Shown here one piece after another: positions 49,455 to 58,388 of a DNA stretch of 64,000 nucleotides. How positions within the stretch are numbered: position 1 is the stretch's first letter; each line of letters starts with the position of its first letter. Source of the DNA: Vibrio bivalvicida. Lineage in GTDB: Bacteria > Pseudomonadota > Gammaproteobacteria > Enterobacterales > Vibrionaceae. The position numbers and the translations under genes were made by a program. The stretch is from the NCBI RefSeq assembly GCF_001399455.2, contig NZ_LLEI02000090.1, positions 62,001 to 126,000 of the forward strand. Direction: 5' to 3'. Below the pieces are notes generated by a model. That model made no database searches. It saw only the letters and a program-made list of their open reading frames with translations, and was not told where the DNA came from.

Positions 49455-51587
49455 TTATGCGTCTGTTGCTGGCTTCTCTTCAGTAGCCGCTTCTTCAGTC
49501 TTTTCAACCGCTTCTTTCATGCTTAGACGAACGCGGCCTTGACGGTCAATCTCAAGTACTTTCACTTGAACTTCTTGACCTTCAGCTAGGTAATCAGACA
49601 CCTTCTCAACACGCTTGTCAGCAATTTGTGAGATGTGTACCAGACCATCTTTACCAGGCAAGATTGTAACGAACGCACCAAAGTCAGCCAGACGAGCTAC
49701 TTTACCTGTATAGATACGGCCTACTTCAACTTCAGCAGTGATCTCTTCGATACGACGGATTGCTTCTTTCGCAGCTGTACCTTCAGTTGCAGCAATCTTG
49801 ATTGTACCGTCGTCTTCGATTTCGATAGTGGTACCAGTCTCTTCAGTTAGAGCACGGATAACAGCACCGCCTTTACCGATAACGTCTTTGATCTTCTCTG
49901 CGCTGATCTTCATTGTGTGAATACGCGGAGCAAACTCAGAGATATCTTCACGAGCACCAGAAATCGCTTCATCCATTACAGATAGGATGTGCTTACGTGC
50001 ACCTTGCGCTTGGTTAAGTGCAATTTGCATGATTTCTTTAGTGATACCTTCGATCTTGATATCCATCTGAAGTGCAGTGATACCGTCGTTAGTACCTGCT
50101 ACTTTAAAGTCCATGTCACCTAGGTGGTCTTCGTCACCAAGGATGTCAGAAAGAACAACAAAGTCGTCGCCTTCTTTAACTAGACCCATTGCGATGCCCG
50201 CAACAGAAGCTTTAATTGGAACACCCGCATCCATAAGTGCTAGAGAAGTACCACATACAGAAGCCATTGAAGAAGAACCGTTAGATTCAGTGATTTCTGA
50301 TACTACACGTACTGTGTATGGGAACTCATCTACAGATGGCATTACAGCAGCAATACCACGCTTAGCTAGCTTACCGTGGCCGATTTCACGACGCTTAGGA
50401 GAACCTACAAAACCAGTTTCGCCTACACAGTATGGAGGGAAGTTGTAGTGCAGTAGGAAGTGATCTTTACGCTCACCTGTTAGCTCGTCGATGATTTGCG
50501 CATCGCGTTGCGTACCTAGTGTAGCTGTTACTACTGCCTGAGTTTCACCACGAGTAAATAGTGAACTACCGTGAGTACGTGGAAGAACACCAGTACGTAC
50601 ATCTAGTGCACGAACCATGTCTTTTTCACGACCATCGATACGTGGGTTGCCTGCGATGATGCTACGGCGTACAACTGTCTTCTCTAGATCGTGGAAGATA
50701 GTGTGGATTTCTTTGGTGTTCGCTTCTGGATCTTCAGCAAGTAGCACTTCGTTTACTTCAGCAGCAATCGCGTGAATACGGTCGTAACGAGCCATCTTCT
50801 CAGTGATTTGGTAAGCTTCTACAAGCTTAGCTTCTGCAAGTTCAGCAATCTTAGTGTTTAGTGCTGTATTCTCTTCAGGAGCAACCCAATCCCAAGCTGG
50901 AGTCGCTACTTCAGCTGCGAATTCATTGATTGCAGAGATAACAACTTGCTGTTGATCGTGACCGAATACAACTGCAGAAAGCATCTCTTCTTCTGTTAGG
51001 TTGTCTGCTTCAGACTCAACCATAAGAACAGCGCCTTCAGTACCGGCAACAACTAGATCGAGCTTAGACGTTTCTAGCTCAGTGTTGCTTGGGTTCAGAA
51101 CTAGTTGACCATCGATATGACCAACACGAGCTGCACCAATAGGACCGTTAAACGGAATACCAGAGATAGCAAGAGCAGCAGACGTACCGATCATTGTTAC
51201 CATGTCTGGCTGAACGTCTGGGTTTACTGACATTACTGTCGCGATAACCTGAACTTCGTTTTTGAATGCGTCTGGGAATAGAGGACGAATCGGACGGTCG
51301 ATTAGACGAGCCGTTAGAGTTTCGCCTTCAGATGGACGACCTTCTCGCTTGAAGAAGCCACCAGGGATTTTACCTGCAGCGTAAGTACGCTCTTGGTAGT
51401 TAACTGTTAGTGGGAAGAAGTCTTGACCTTCTACTGCTTCTTTCTTACCGACAACTGAAACGAATACTGCTGTATCGTCCATTGTAACCATAACGGCAGC
51501 CGTAGCTTGACGTGCGATAACGCCAGTCTCAAGAGTAACTGTGTGGTTACCGTACTGGAACGTTTTAACAACTGGTTTTTCGAACAT
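49455..51587 (-). CDS. pnp: Polyribonucleotide nucleotidyltransferase (PNPase)
   Basis: PNPase degrades RNA 3' to 5' using phosphate and is part of the degradosome. The 710-residue product has two RNase PH cores (the second with [12 protein letters not shown]-like [14 protein letters not shown] and [19 protein letters not shown], carrying the catalytic aspartates), a KH domain ([21 protein letters not shown]) and an S1 domain ([18 protein letters not shown]). An AAGGAA site precedes the ATG. A long hairpin in its leader fits the RNase III site used for PNPase autocontrol in E. coli. Confidence 0.98.
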   Translation of the reverse strand: MFEKPVVKTFQYGNHTVTLETGVIARQATAAVMVTMDDTAVFVSVVGKKEAVEGQDFFPLTVNYQERTYAAGKIPGGFFKREGRPSEGETLTARLIDRPIRPLFPDAFKNEVQVIATVMSVNPDVQPDMVTMIGTSAALAISGIPFNGPIGAARVGHIDGQLVLNPSNTELETSKLDLVVAGTEGAVLMVESEADNLTEEEMLSAVVFGHDQQQVVISAINEFAAEVATPAWDWVAPEENTALNTKIAELAEAKLVEAYQITEKMARYDRIHAIAAEVNEVLLAEDPEANTKEIHTIFHDLEKTVVRRSIIAGNPRIDGREKDMVRALDVRTGVLPRTHGSSLFTRGETQAVVTATLGTQRDAQIIDELTGERKDHFLLHYNFPPYCVGETGFVGSPKRREIGHGKLAKRGIAAVMPSVDEFPYTVRVVSEITESNGSSSMASVCGTSLALMDAGVPIKASVAGIAMGLVKEGDDFVVLSDILGDEDHLGDMDFKVAGTNDGITALQMDIKIEGITKEIMQIALNQAQGARKHILSVMDEAISGAREDISEFAPRIHTMKISAEKIKDVIGKGGAVIRALTEETGTTIEIEDDGTIKIAATEGTAAKEAIRRIEEITAEVEVGRIYTGKVARLADFGAFVTILPGKDGLVHISQIADKRVEKVSDYLAEGQEVQVKVLEIDRQGRVRLSMKEAVEKTEEAATEEKPATDA

Positions 51588-51662
51588 TGTTATTCCTTGT
51601 TTCTAAGCTCATCAGTCATGACTTACTCAGAGTGTATTAGTTGATACTCAAGGCATTACAAA

Positions 51663-51717
51663 TCGCGACTAGTAAAAATGAACTGAGAAAAGCTGAATTC
51701 ATTTTGAATAGTCGCGA
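51663..51717 (-). promoter_or_regulatory. Long pnp leader hairpin, candidate RNase III site
   Basis: The arms TCGCGACTA (51663-51671) and TAGTCGCGA (51709-51717) pair perfectly. Inside, AAAATGAA (51675-51682) pairs with TTCATTTT (51698-51705), separated by a 3x3 internal loop, with a 15-nt apex. It begins 76 nt upstream of the pnp ATG. In E. coli an RNase III cut in a similar leader stem lets PNPase repress its own synthesis. The rest of the 333-nt rpsO-pnp gap shows no gene. Confidence 0.7.
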
Positions 51718-51866
51718 CCCTTTGGTCGACGTGGTTGACTGTAATGCAGTGAGCTTATTGCTGACACTTTCAATACCGATATCAGTATTGGAAGTATGCG
51801 GGGCGTAGTATAGCGAGATTAATTCGGTTTGGCTAAGCTATAGCAACCAAAATAAGTAACGGGCAA

Positions 51867-51893
51867 CAAAAAAGGGGCTAAAAGCCCCTTTTT
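51867..51893 (-). terminator. Terminator after rpsO
   Basis: GGGGCT/AGCCCC stem (51874-51879 with 51883-51888), 3-nt loop, A/T runs on both sides. It lies between rpsO and pnp; partial read-through is usual here in E. coli. Confidence 0.85.
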
Positions 51894-51920
51894 CGACAAA
51901 CTGTTCTATGCAGCCGCTGA

Positions 51921-52190
51921 TTAGCGACGTAGGCCTAGACGCTTGATTAGGTCTTGGTAACGAGAAAGGTCTTTGCCTTTCAGGTAGTCAAGAAGCTTAC
52001 GACGGCTAGAAACCATACGTAGAAGACCACGACGGCTGTGGTGATCGCCTTTGTGTGCTTTAAAGTGACCTTGAAGGTGGTTGATAGAAGCAGTTAGTAG
52101 AGCTACTTGAACTTCTGGTGAACCAGTATCGCCTTCAGCGCGTGCGTATTCTGCAACGATTGCTGCTTTAGTTTCTGCATTCAGAGACAT
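51921..52190 (-). CDS. rpsO: 30S ribosomal protein S15
   Basis: S15 is a primary 16S rRNA binding protein. The 89-residue product has the family length and motifs ([52 protein letters not shown]). A GGAGAGAATT site precedes the ATG. Pnp follows downstream, as is usual, but truB is not upstream: it lies 17 kb away in this window. A good promoter is visible directly upstream. Confidence 0.98.
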   Translation of the reverse strand: MSLNAETKAAIVAEYARAEGDTGSPEVQVALLTASINHLQGHFKAHKGDHHSRRGLLRMVSSRRKLLDYLKGKDLSRYQDLIKRLGLRR

Positions 52191-52263
52191 AATTCTCTCC
52201 TGATAAGAGTAAGTTTAAATTTGTAGCAGCCAATCTCTGATTCAGCCGCTACGCGAAGCGCGG

Positions 52264-52292
52264 ATTATAGGGGATGTATAGAGCTTAAGCAA
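52264..52292 (-). promoter_or_regulatory. Predicted sigma-70 promoter of rpsO
   Basis: On the minus strand, TTGCTT (52287-52292), a 17 nt spacer and a perfect TATAAT (52264-52269), followed by a GC-rich discriminator CCGCGC. It lies about 75 nt upstream of the rpsO ATG and would make rpsO-pnp independent of any upstream operon. Confidence 0.7.
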
Positions 52293-52305
52293 TAGGTAAT
52301 TGCGC

Positions 52306-52670
52306 GCTTCGCGCGGGAGGCGGATGCGGGATACGGGAACGGACTGCGTCCTATTGGAAGCAGGAGAACTGGAGACGCCAGGTATAAGTGCATCCCTTTT
52401 CATAAGAGTCATTCCCGAGAGCGAGGCACCAGCGGGTTGGGGATCTCTAAAAGCGAGTCGAATACACTATGAGATTCCCTACTCCTTCCTTCGTCAGTCT
52501 ATGGAATGACAGTTTACCTCTCGAAAGACGCGGTCCACCCTAGGTTCTCAACGCGTAGCACTCTAGCAGGGCGAAGCCCCTTCCCGTTTTCCCGAAACGA
52601 AGTGTTCCATAAGGCGAAGTCCGTTGCCAACTCCATAGGGCGCAGCCCGTTCCCATCTTTCCCTTTTCTG
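52306..52670. repeat. GC-rich palindromic repeat cluster upstream of mtnN
   Basis: Non-coding sequence built from short hairpin units of the form GGGCGNAGCCC followed by GTTCCC: at about 52569-52584 (GGGCGAAGCCCCTTCCC), 52613-52628 (degenerate) and 52638-52653 (GGGCGCAGCCCGTTCCC). An inverted unit is at about 52335-52350. GGATGCGGGATACGGGAACG (52322-52341) has an 18/20 match at 55998-56017. Base use differs sharply from the flanking genes. The small open frames here look spurious. Confidence 0.65.
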
Positions 52671-52719
52671 TTACACTTAGCTTATCCAAACCTACCTATT
52701 TGAATTAACAGGATTCCTT

Positions 52720-53415
52720 ATGAAAATCGGCGTCATCGGTGCAATGGAGCAAGAAGTCTCTATTCTTAAGCAAGCTATTGAAAACTGCCAAGAAGTATCA
52801 AAAGCGGGCTGTACTTTCTACGCTGGCCAGCTTAATGGTGTAGAAGTTGTATTACTTCAATCAGGTATTGGTAAAGTTGCTGCAGCAATAGGTACAACTA
52901 TCCTGCTTGACGAATATCAGCCTGATGTCGTGATTAACACTGGTTCAGCAGGTGGCTTTGACTCTAGCCTGAATCTTGGTGATGTCGTCATTTCAACTGA
53001 AGTTCGCCACCACGATGCAGACGTTACCGCATTTGGCTACGAAATGGGTCAAATGGCACAGCAACCCGCCGCTTTTATGGCCGATGAAAAGCTAATGGAT
53101 GTGGCAGAAAAAGCCCTTGAACAAATGGAAGACAAACACGCTGTACGTGGTTTGATCTGTACTGGTGATGCTTTTGTTGCAAGCGCAGAGCGTCAAGCTT
53201 TTATTCGCAAGCACTTCCCTTCAGTCATCGCTGTAGAAATGGAAGCGTCAGCAATCGCTCAAACCTGTCACCAGTTTAAAGTCCCATTTGTTGTAGTACG
53301 CGCAATTTCTGACGTCGCAGACAATGAAGCGGGTATGAGCTTTGATGAATTCCTGCCATTAGCCGCAAAGAGTTCTTCAGAAATGGTGGTTAAAATGGTT
53401 GAACTGCTGAAATAA
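52720..53415 (+). CDS. mtnN: 5'-methylthioadenosine/S-adenosylhomocysteine nucleosidase
   Basis: MtnN (Pfs) cleaves the adenine from methylthioadenosine and S-adenosylhomocysteine, feeding methionine salvage and the LuxS/AI-2 route. The 231-residue product has the family start [13 protein letters not shown] with the catalytic Glu12, the [10 protein letters not shown] substrate motif and the catalytic Asp in [10 protein letters not shown]. It is the first gene of a tight rightward group with cobD (14 nt later) and btuF. Confidence 0.97.
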   Translation: MKIGVIGAMEQEVSILKQAIENCQEVSKAGCTFYAGQLNGVEVVLLQSGIGKVAAAIGTTILLDEYQPDVVINTGSAGGFDSSLNLGDVVISTEVRHHDADVTAFGYEMGQMAQQPAAFMADEKLMDVAEKALEQMEDKHAVRGLICTGDAFVASAERQAFIRKHFPSVIAVEMEASAIAQTCHQFKVPFVVVRAISDVADNEAGMSFDEFLPLAAKSSSEMVVKMVELLK

Positions 53416-53429
53416 GAATAAGCGGAATC

Positions 53430-54383
53430 ATGGAAGATAGTTTCAATCAATTTTACTCGAATGGCGCGCTCCTAGTCTTATGGGGCGCGTTACTAATTCA
53501 CCTAATTCTCCCTTTTCCACGCGAAGCCCACCCAGCGATTCTGTGGCATAAATTTGCTGAGCAGTTGGCTGACAAAGTCAACGTCAACAGTAACTACTCA
53601 CAGAGTATTATCTCTGGCACTCTTGCTTGGCTGTTGATGCTGTTCCCCATGTTTGCGGTATTAATTGCACTAAAGCCTTTAGTTTGGCAACCAGAGTTGT
53701 TTGAGTTAGCGCTATTACTGCTCGCTATCGACTGGCGTAATACTGATAAGTTCACGGCTCAGTTTGTTGCCGCGATAGCACGTGAAGACAAAGAGCAGGC
53801 AAAAATGCTCATCAAACCGATCATAAACCGCTCTACCGCACCATTGTCATTGTTAGGTTTAGGTAAAGCGGGAGCCGAAACTCTGATTATGTCTTACGGT
53901 CGTAACGTCATAGGTGTGCTGTTTTGGTATGCGCTTGGTGGTGGCATTGCAGCCTTTATGTATCGTATGAGCGTAGAACTGGCAAGAGCCTGGTCACCTA
54001 GTCGGCAGCGCTTTTCACCATTTGGCATTCCCGCGATTCGCGCGGTAGCAGTACTGGACTTTATCCCGCTAAGAGTGTTTGCCATTTTTATCACTATTGG
54101 TCATCGGGCCCAAGCCACGGCTCAACTACTTAGACAGCAAACCCAGTCATGGCCTTTACCCGGCCCTGCATGGTTATTGGTTTCTGTTGGATCAAAACTC
54201 GAACTCTCACTAGGTGGGCCCGCCATTTATGAGGGTCATAAAGCGGTACGTGCCAAATTGGGTGGTCGTATTGCGCCATCTGCCATCCATATTGCGCAGG
54301 TACAAAAAACACTGGCGTGGAGAATGTTTGCCTGGATTGTCATTCAAAGCCTAGTTATGGGCTTTATCTACCAAGGAATCTAA
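53430..54383 (+). CDS. cobD: Cobalamin biosynthesis protein CobD/CbiB family
   Basis: A 317-residue inner-membrane protein of the CbiB/CobD family, which attaches the aminopropanol arm to the corrin ring. It has four or five hydrophobic segments and typical patches: ALLLLAIDWRN, IINRSTAPLSLLGLGKAGAETLI, GRNVIGVLFWYALGGGIAAFMYRM and LGGPAIYEGHKAVRAKLGG. No other corrin-ring genes are in the window, so it may serve salvage, or diverge in function. It starts 14 nt after mtnN and its stop abuts the btuF ATG. Confidence 0.85.
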   Translation: MEDSFNQFYSNGALLVLWGALLIHLILPFPREAHPAILWHKFAEQLADKVNVNSNYSQSIISGTLAWLLMLFPMFAVLIALKPLVWQPELFELALLLLAIDWRNTDKFTAQFVAAIAREDKEQAKMLIKPIINRSTAPLSLLGLGKAGAETLIMSYGRNVIGVLFWYALGGGIAAFMYRMSVELARAWSPSRQRFSPFGIPAIRAVAVLDFIPLRVFAIFITIGHRAQATAQLLRQQTQSWPLPGPAWLLVSVGSKLELSLGGPAIYEGHKAVRAKLGGRIAPSAIHIAQVQKTLAWRMFAWIVIQSLVMGFIYQGI

Positions 54384-55205
54384 ATGCGTCTCGCTCTGCT
54401 ACTTGCTACAGCCATTATTTCTTCTATTGCTGGAGCCTCCCCTGCTGAGCGCGTGATCAGCTTGGCTCCGCACGCCACTGAGCTCGCCTTCGCTGCGGGC
54501 CTTGGTGATAAACTCATTGCAGTCAGTGAGCGTAGTGATTACCCAAAACAAGCTCAGAAGATAGAAAAAGTCGCTAACTATCAGGGAATAAAAATAGAGC
54601 GCATCATCGCTCTTCAACCCGATCTGATCATAGCTTGGCCTTCAGGCAATCCAAATGGAGAACTAGACAAGCTAAAACAATTTGGCCTCAATATTTACTA
54701 CTCTCAAACCCATTCACTTGAAGATATTGCCGCTAACATAGAGCAGCTAGGCGAATATGCTGAAAATCCGAATATCGGAAAAAACAACGCGCAAGACTTT
54801 AGGAATCAGTTAATAGAACTTAAAAGCCGCTACGACACGGAGTCTAAAGTTCGTTACTTCTATCAATTGAGTGAGCAGCCTATTATCACTTTGGCGCAAG
54901 GAAAGTGGCCAAGCGAAGTCTTTTCATTCTGTGGTGGTGAAAATATTTTTGAGAGCAGTGCTGCGCCTTACCCTCAAGTGGGCAAAGAACAAGTCATCTT
55001 GCAAAACCCAGACGTAATGTTTACTTCAGAGCACGCCATCGCCAATGGCAATATTTGGGCGCAGTGGAGTGAGCAACTTTCAGCCGTAAAGAACAACTAT
55101 ATTTGGTCCTTAAACTCAGACTGGATTAATCGCCCAACGCCGAGAACGCTCAAGGCTATTGAGCAAGTTTGTGAGCATTTCGAAACAGTTAGGCGAAAAC
55201 GCTAA
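54384..55205 (+). CDS. btuF: Vitamin B12 periplasmic binding protein
   Basis: BtuF carries vitamin B12 to the BtuCD importer. The 273-residue precursor has a signal peptide (MRLALLLATAIISSIAGA, cut near residue 18-19). The mature protein shows the class III binding-protein fold: RVISLAPHATELAFAAGLGDKLIAVSERSDYP, then IERIIALQPDLIIAW and a C-terminal lobe with EQVILQNPDVMF. It starts directly after the cobD stop, so the genes should be co-translated. Confidence 0.92.
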   Translation: MRLALLLATAIISSIAGASPAERVISLAPHATELAFAAGLGDKLIAVSERSDYPKQAQKIEKVANYQGIKIERIIALQPDLIIAWPSGNPNGELDKLKQFGLNIYYSQTHSLEDIAANIEQLGEYAENPNIGKNNAQDFRNQLIELKSRYDTESKVRYFYQLSEQPIITLAQGKWPSEVFSFCGGENIFESSAAPYPQVGKEQVILQNPDVMFTSEHAIANGNIWAQWSEQLSAVKNNYIWSLNSDWINRPTPRTLKAIEQVCEHFETVRRKR

Positions 55206-55279
55206 CGGTTAAACGATGAGATCTCGTACAATCCCACTTCGTTTTCTGTTCCCACTTTTTAGTAAGAGATTTTAGTATC

Positions 55280-55900
55280 ATGGATTCCATGCTGCTTTAT
55301 GTAGTCGACCTGTTCGGCACTGCGGTTTTCGCCATTTCAGGTGTTTTATTAGCGGGTCGATTAAAAATGGACCCATTTGGCGTTACTGTCCTCGGCAGTG
55401 TGACTGCGATAGGTGGTGGCACAATACGTGATATGGCATTGGGTGCAACACCTGTATTTTGGATCACCGATACCAACTATCTGTGGACCATCCTTATCAC
55501 TTGCTTACTGACCATGCTTATCGTCAGAAGACCAAAGCGACTAGCTTGGTGGATTTTACCGGTCTGTGACGCTATTGGACTTGCGGTATTTGTTGGCATT
55601 GGTGTTGAGAAGACAATGGCTTACCAAGACTCTGCTCTGGTCGCAATCATTATGGGAGTGATTACCGGATGTGGCGGCGGCATTATCCGTGATGTATTGG
55701 CCCGCGAAGTTCCAATGGTTTTAAGAAGCGAAGTGTACGCCACAGCTTGTATTATTGGCGGCGCATTCCACACAACTGCGCTCGCGATGGGTCATAGTAG
55801 TGACAGCGCATTTCTCGCAGGTGTGGCCTCGACTCTGCTCATTAGACTCGGCGCCATTCGCTGGCACTTGTCACTGCCGACGTTTGCGCTGAATCGATAG
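55280..55900 (+). CDS. TRIC/UPF0126 family membrane protein
   Basis: A 206-residue protein with seven hydrophobic segments and two internal repeats of the UPF0126/TRIC type. The hallmark glycine motifs are GGGTIRDMALG (first half) and GGGIIRDVLARE (second half). Bacterial homologues (YicG/YadS) form trimeric cation channels in crystal structures; physiological role is unclear, with some members linked to glycine uptake. The stop codon's last base begins a GCGAGAA tandem repeat. A terminator follows. Confidence 0.88.
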   Translation: MDSMLLYVVDLFGTAVFAISGVLLAGRLKMDPFGVTVLGSVTAIGGGTIRDMALGATPVFWITDTNYLWTILITCLLTMLIVRRPKRLAWWILPVCDAIGLAVFVGIGVEKTMAYQDSALVAIIMGVITGCGGGIIRDVLAREVPMVLRSEVYATACIIGGAFHTTALAMGHSSDSAFLAGVASTLLIRLGAIRWHLSLPTFALNR

Positions 55901-55941
55901 CGAGAAGCGAGAAGCGAGAAGCGAGAAGCGAGAAGCGAGAA
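55900..55941 (+). repeat. Six tandem copies of GCGAGAA
   Basis: Six perfect head-to-tail 7 bp units directly at the stop codon of the TRIC-family gene. Seven is not a multiple of three, but the array lies outside the frame. Copy number is likely to vary by slippage. Confidence 0.9.
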
Positions 55942-55948
55942 AAGATCG

Positions 55949-55980
55949 AGGATTGGCACTAAGTGTCAATCCTTTTTATT
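55949..55980 (+). terminator. Rho-independent terminator after the TRIC-family gene
   Basis: AGGATTGGCAC/GTGTCAATCCT stem (55949-55959 with 55963-55973) with one G-U pair and a 3-nt loop, followed by TTTTATTTA. Confidence 0.85.
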
Positions 55981-55997
55981 TAGGAACACTTCGCTAT

Positions 55998-56078
55998 GGA
56001 TTCGGGATATGGGAACGAAAAACTCTCGAAGGACGAAGTCCGTTCCCGATTCTCGCGGGCGTAGCCCGATCTCAAAGC
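55998..56078. repeat. Second copy of the GC-rich hairpin repeat family
   Basis: GGATTCGGGATATGGGAACG (55998-56017) matches the copy at 52322-52341. It is followed by GGACGAAGTCCGTTCCC (56031-56047) and GGGCGTAGCCCG (56058-56069), the same hairpin units as in the other cluster. It lies between the TRIC gene and the thrC terminator. Confidence 0.7.
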
Positions 56079-56086
56079 GAAGCGTT

Positions 56087-56117
56087 CAAAAAGAAAGGTC
56101 GCCTAAGCGACCTTTCT
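56087..56117 (-). terminator. Rho-independent terminator after thrC
   Basis: GAAAGGTCGC/GCGACCTTTC, 10 bp perfect stem (56093-56102 with 56107-56116), 4-nt loop, then TTTTTG on the minus strand. It ends thrABC. Confidence 0.9.
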
Positions 56118-56136
56118 AATCTTCCATTCTTTTGAA

Positions 56137-57420
56137 TTACTTCTGCACTCGGCGCAGTACTTCTTTCAGTAAATCAAAGTCGTTAGCTAGATCTTCCGAT
56201 AGAAGATCCATTGCTGCGTGTTTCGCTAGCGGGCCCGGAAGATCGATGTCAGAACCAAGAATGTCATCCACCACTTCCTTGAACTTAGCTGGGTGAGCGG
56301 TACATAGGAATAGACCGGTTTCACCCTCTTGAAGTTGTTCGTTTAACACACGATAAGCGATGGCACCGTGTGGCTCACATAGGTAACCTTGTTCGTGTAG
56401 CTCTTTAACTGATGCTGCACTTTCTGCATCCGTAACAGCGCCTTTACCGAGTGTCTCTAGGCCCCACTCTTTTACGCGGCACAGTTCTTCGATACGTGGC
56501 CAGTTGTTAGGCTGACTAACATCCATGGCATTCGAAGTTGTCGCCACTGTTGGCTTAGGATCCCACTTACCTGTTTCTAGGTAGCGCGGCACTGTATCGT
56601 TAGCGTTCGTTGCCGCGATAAAGCGTTTAATAGGTAGGCCAAGTGCTTTAGCAAGTAGACCCGCCGTTAGGTTGCCGAAGTTGCCACTTGGTACAGAAAT
56701 CACAAGATTTTCACGCTGCTCTTTGCTTAACTGAGAAGCGGCTTCGAAGTAGTAACAGATCTGCGCCATTAGGCGTGAAATATTGATAGAGTTGGCTGAA
56801 TTCAAGCCTATTTCTTTGCGCAGCTCAGCGTCATCGAACGCTTGCTTAACCAAAGCCTGACAAGCGTCAAAGTCGCCATCAATAGCCACCGTGTGAATGT
56901 TCTTACCTAAAGTACAGAACAGTTTCTCTTGTAGTGGACTGATCTTCCCTTTCGGGTAAAGGATCACGACATTGATGTCTTCCATTCCATAGAAGGCATG
57001 AGCAACTGCGGCGCCTGTATCACCTGACGTTGCGGTTAAGATAGTAATTTTACCGCCGTCAGAAACAGCCGCTAAAGACTGAGCCATAAAGCGGCCACCA
57101 AAGTCTTTAAACGCAAGCGTTGGGCCGTGGAACAGCTCAAGCGCATATACGCCATCTTTTACTTGCTTGATTGGTGCAGGGAATTGAAACGCTGCATCGA
57201 CTAGAGAGTTTACTTTCTCTTCCGTCAGTTCATCACCAATTAATGCAGAAAGGATTTTGGTACTACGCGAAACAAAATCTTCAGCTAATAACGCATCAAT
57301 ATCATCGAACTTAGGCAACTCTTGCGGGAAGAAAAGGCCTTGGTTACGACCTAACCCTTGGCGAACGGCTTGGCCAAAGGATACTTGTTCATCATTTTCT
57401 TTTATGTTGTACAGCTTCAT
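56137..57420 (-). CDS. thrC: Threonine synthase
   Basis: ThrC converts O-phosphohomoserine to threonine using PLP. The 427-residue product has the PLP lysine in [13 protein letters not shown], the phosphate-binding loop [15 protein letters not shown] and the [15 protein letters not shown] motif. It is the last gene of thrABC and overlaps thrB by 4 nt (ATGA). The length matches the enteric form. Confidence 0.97.
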   Translation of the reverse strand: MKLYNIKENDEQVSFGQAVRQGLGRNQGLFFPQELPKFDDIDALLAEDFVSRSTKILSALIGDELTEEKVNSLVDAAFQFPAPIKQVKDGVYALELFHGPTLAFKDFGGRFMAQSLAAVSDGGKITILTATSGDTGAAVAHAFYGMEDINVVILYPKGKISPLQEKLFCTLGKNIHTVAIDGDFDACQALVKQAFDDAELRKEIGLNSANSINISRLMAQICYYFEAASQLSKEQRENLVISVPSGNFGNLTAGLLAKALGLPIKRFIAATNANDTVPRYLETGKWDPKPTVATTSNAMDVSQPNNWPRIEELCRVKEWGLETLGKGAVTDAESAASVKELHEQGYLCEPHGAIAYRVLNEQLQEGETGLFLCTAHPAKFKEVVDDILGSDIDLPGPLAKHAAMDLLSEDLANDFDLLKEVLRRVQK

Positions 57421-58385
57421 AGCTCACTTCCTGTTACGTTCGAACCCTGTTTGTTCAAGCGACAAACATGGACGAATCCTTCTTCATTTTGTACGTAGTT
57501 TTGTTCAAGCCAGCGAGCAACTCGCTCAGCGACATCTTTATCTTTACAAATACTAAATAGTGTTGGGCCACTACCAGAAATACCAGTAGCTAATGCGCCT
57601 GCTGTTGCCGCATATTTACGTGCATCAGCAAAGCCTGGCAGCAGTTTCTCACGATACGGTTCAGCGATCACGTCTTTGATCATCTTCGCTGCCAATTCAG
57701 GTTGATTTGAATGACACGCGTGGATAAAACCTGCAAGGTGACGACCATGAGCGATGATGTCTTGACGGCGATATTGAGAAGGTAAGATCTCACGCGCTTC
57801 AGCGGTCGAAACTTTGATCCCCGGGTAAGCCATTACCCAGTACCAATCATCAAAGCATGGGACTTCTTGGCTAATAATGCCAAGCTCTTCTAGCATCAAC
57901 TGAACACCACCTAAATAGCAAGGTGCAACATTGTCATAGTGAATACCACCAGAGATTTGACCTTCCATTTCGCCCATTAGCGCTAACAGTTCAGTCTCAT
58001 TCAACGGCTCTCCATGAAAACGGTTTAGCGCATCAAGCGCCGCCACAATAGAACAAGCACTAGAACCGAGCCCAGAGCCGATAGGCATATTCTTTTCTAG
58101 GGTCATTTCAAGCGGCAAAAGCGATTCACCTTTCTTGTCTAACTCTCGAGCGAATACTCTCCAGCAGTCATAAACAATATTCTCTTTAGGATCGGCAGGT
58201 AGCTTAGAGACAAAGTTGCCTGCTGTTTTTAAGCTATATGGTTCACTACCAGACTTCACTAACACTCGATCACCAAGTAGAGTGCCATCAATTGGGGACA
58301 CCGCTGCCCCCAACACATCAAAACCAACGCTTACGTTACCAATTGATGCTGGAGCATAAACTGCTACATCCATACCACGGCTCAT
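57417..58385 (-). CDS. thrB: Homoserine kinase
   Basis: ThrB phosphorylates homoserine, the committed step to threonine. The 322-residue GHMP kinase has the ATP-binding motif [19 protein letters not shown], the [17 protein letters not shown] start and the C-terminal [16 protein letters not shown] loop. I keep the ATG at 58385 because AGGAG, inside the end of thrA, is well spaced from it; an ATG four codons later is possible. It starts 3 nt after the thrA stop. Confidence 0.96.
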   Translation of the reverse strand: MSRGMDVAVYAPASIGNVSVGFDVLGAAVSPIDGTLLGDRVLVKSGSEPYSLKTAGNFVSKLPADPKENIVYDCWRVFARELDKKGESLLPLEMTLEKNMPIGSGLGSSACSIVAALDALNRFHGEPLNETELLALMGEMEGQISGGIHYDNVAPCYLGGVQLMLEELGIISQEVPCFDDWYWVMAYPGIKVSTAEAREILPSQYRRQDIIAHGRHLAGFIHACHSNQPELAAKMIKDVIAEPYREKLLPGFADARKYAATAGALATGISGSGPTLFSICKDKDVAERVARWLEQNYVQNEEGFVHVCRLNKQGSNVTGSEL

Positions 58386-58388
58386 ACT

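Noticed and set aside
52300-52703. Short open frames in the repeat region before mtnN
   Set aside because: Their sequences are just translations of the hairpin repeats and show no protein-like pattern; the region is better explained as intergenic repeats.
55900-55941. Possible CRISPR array
   Set aside because: The 7 bp units are contiguous with no spacers, and there are no cas genes in the window.
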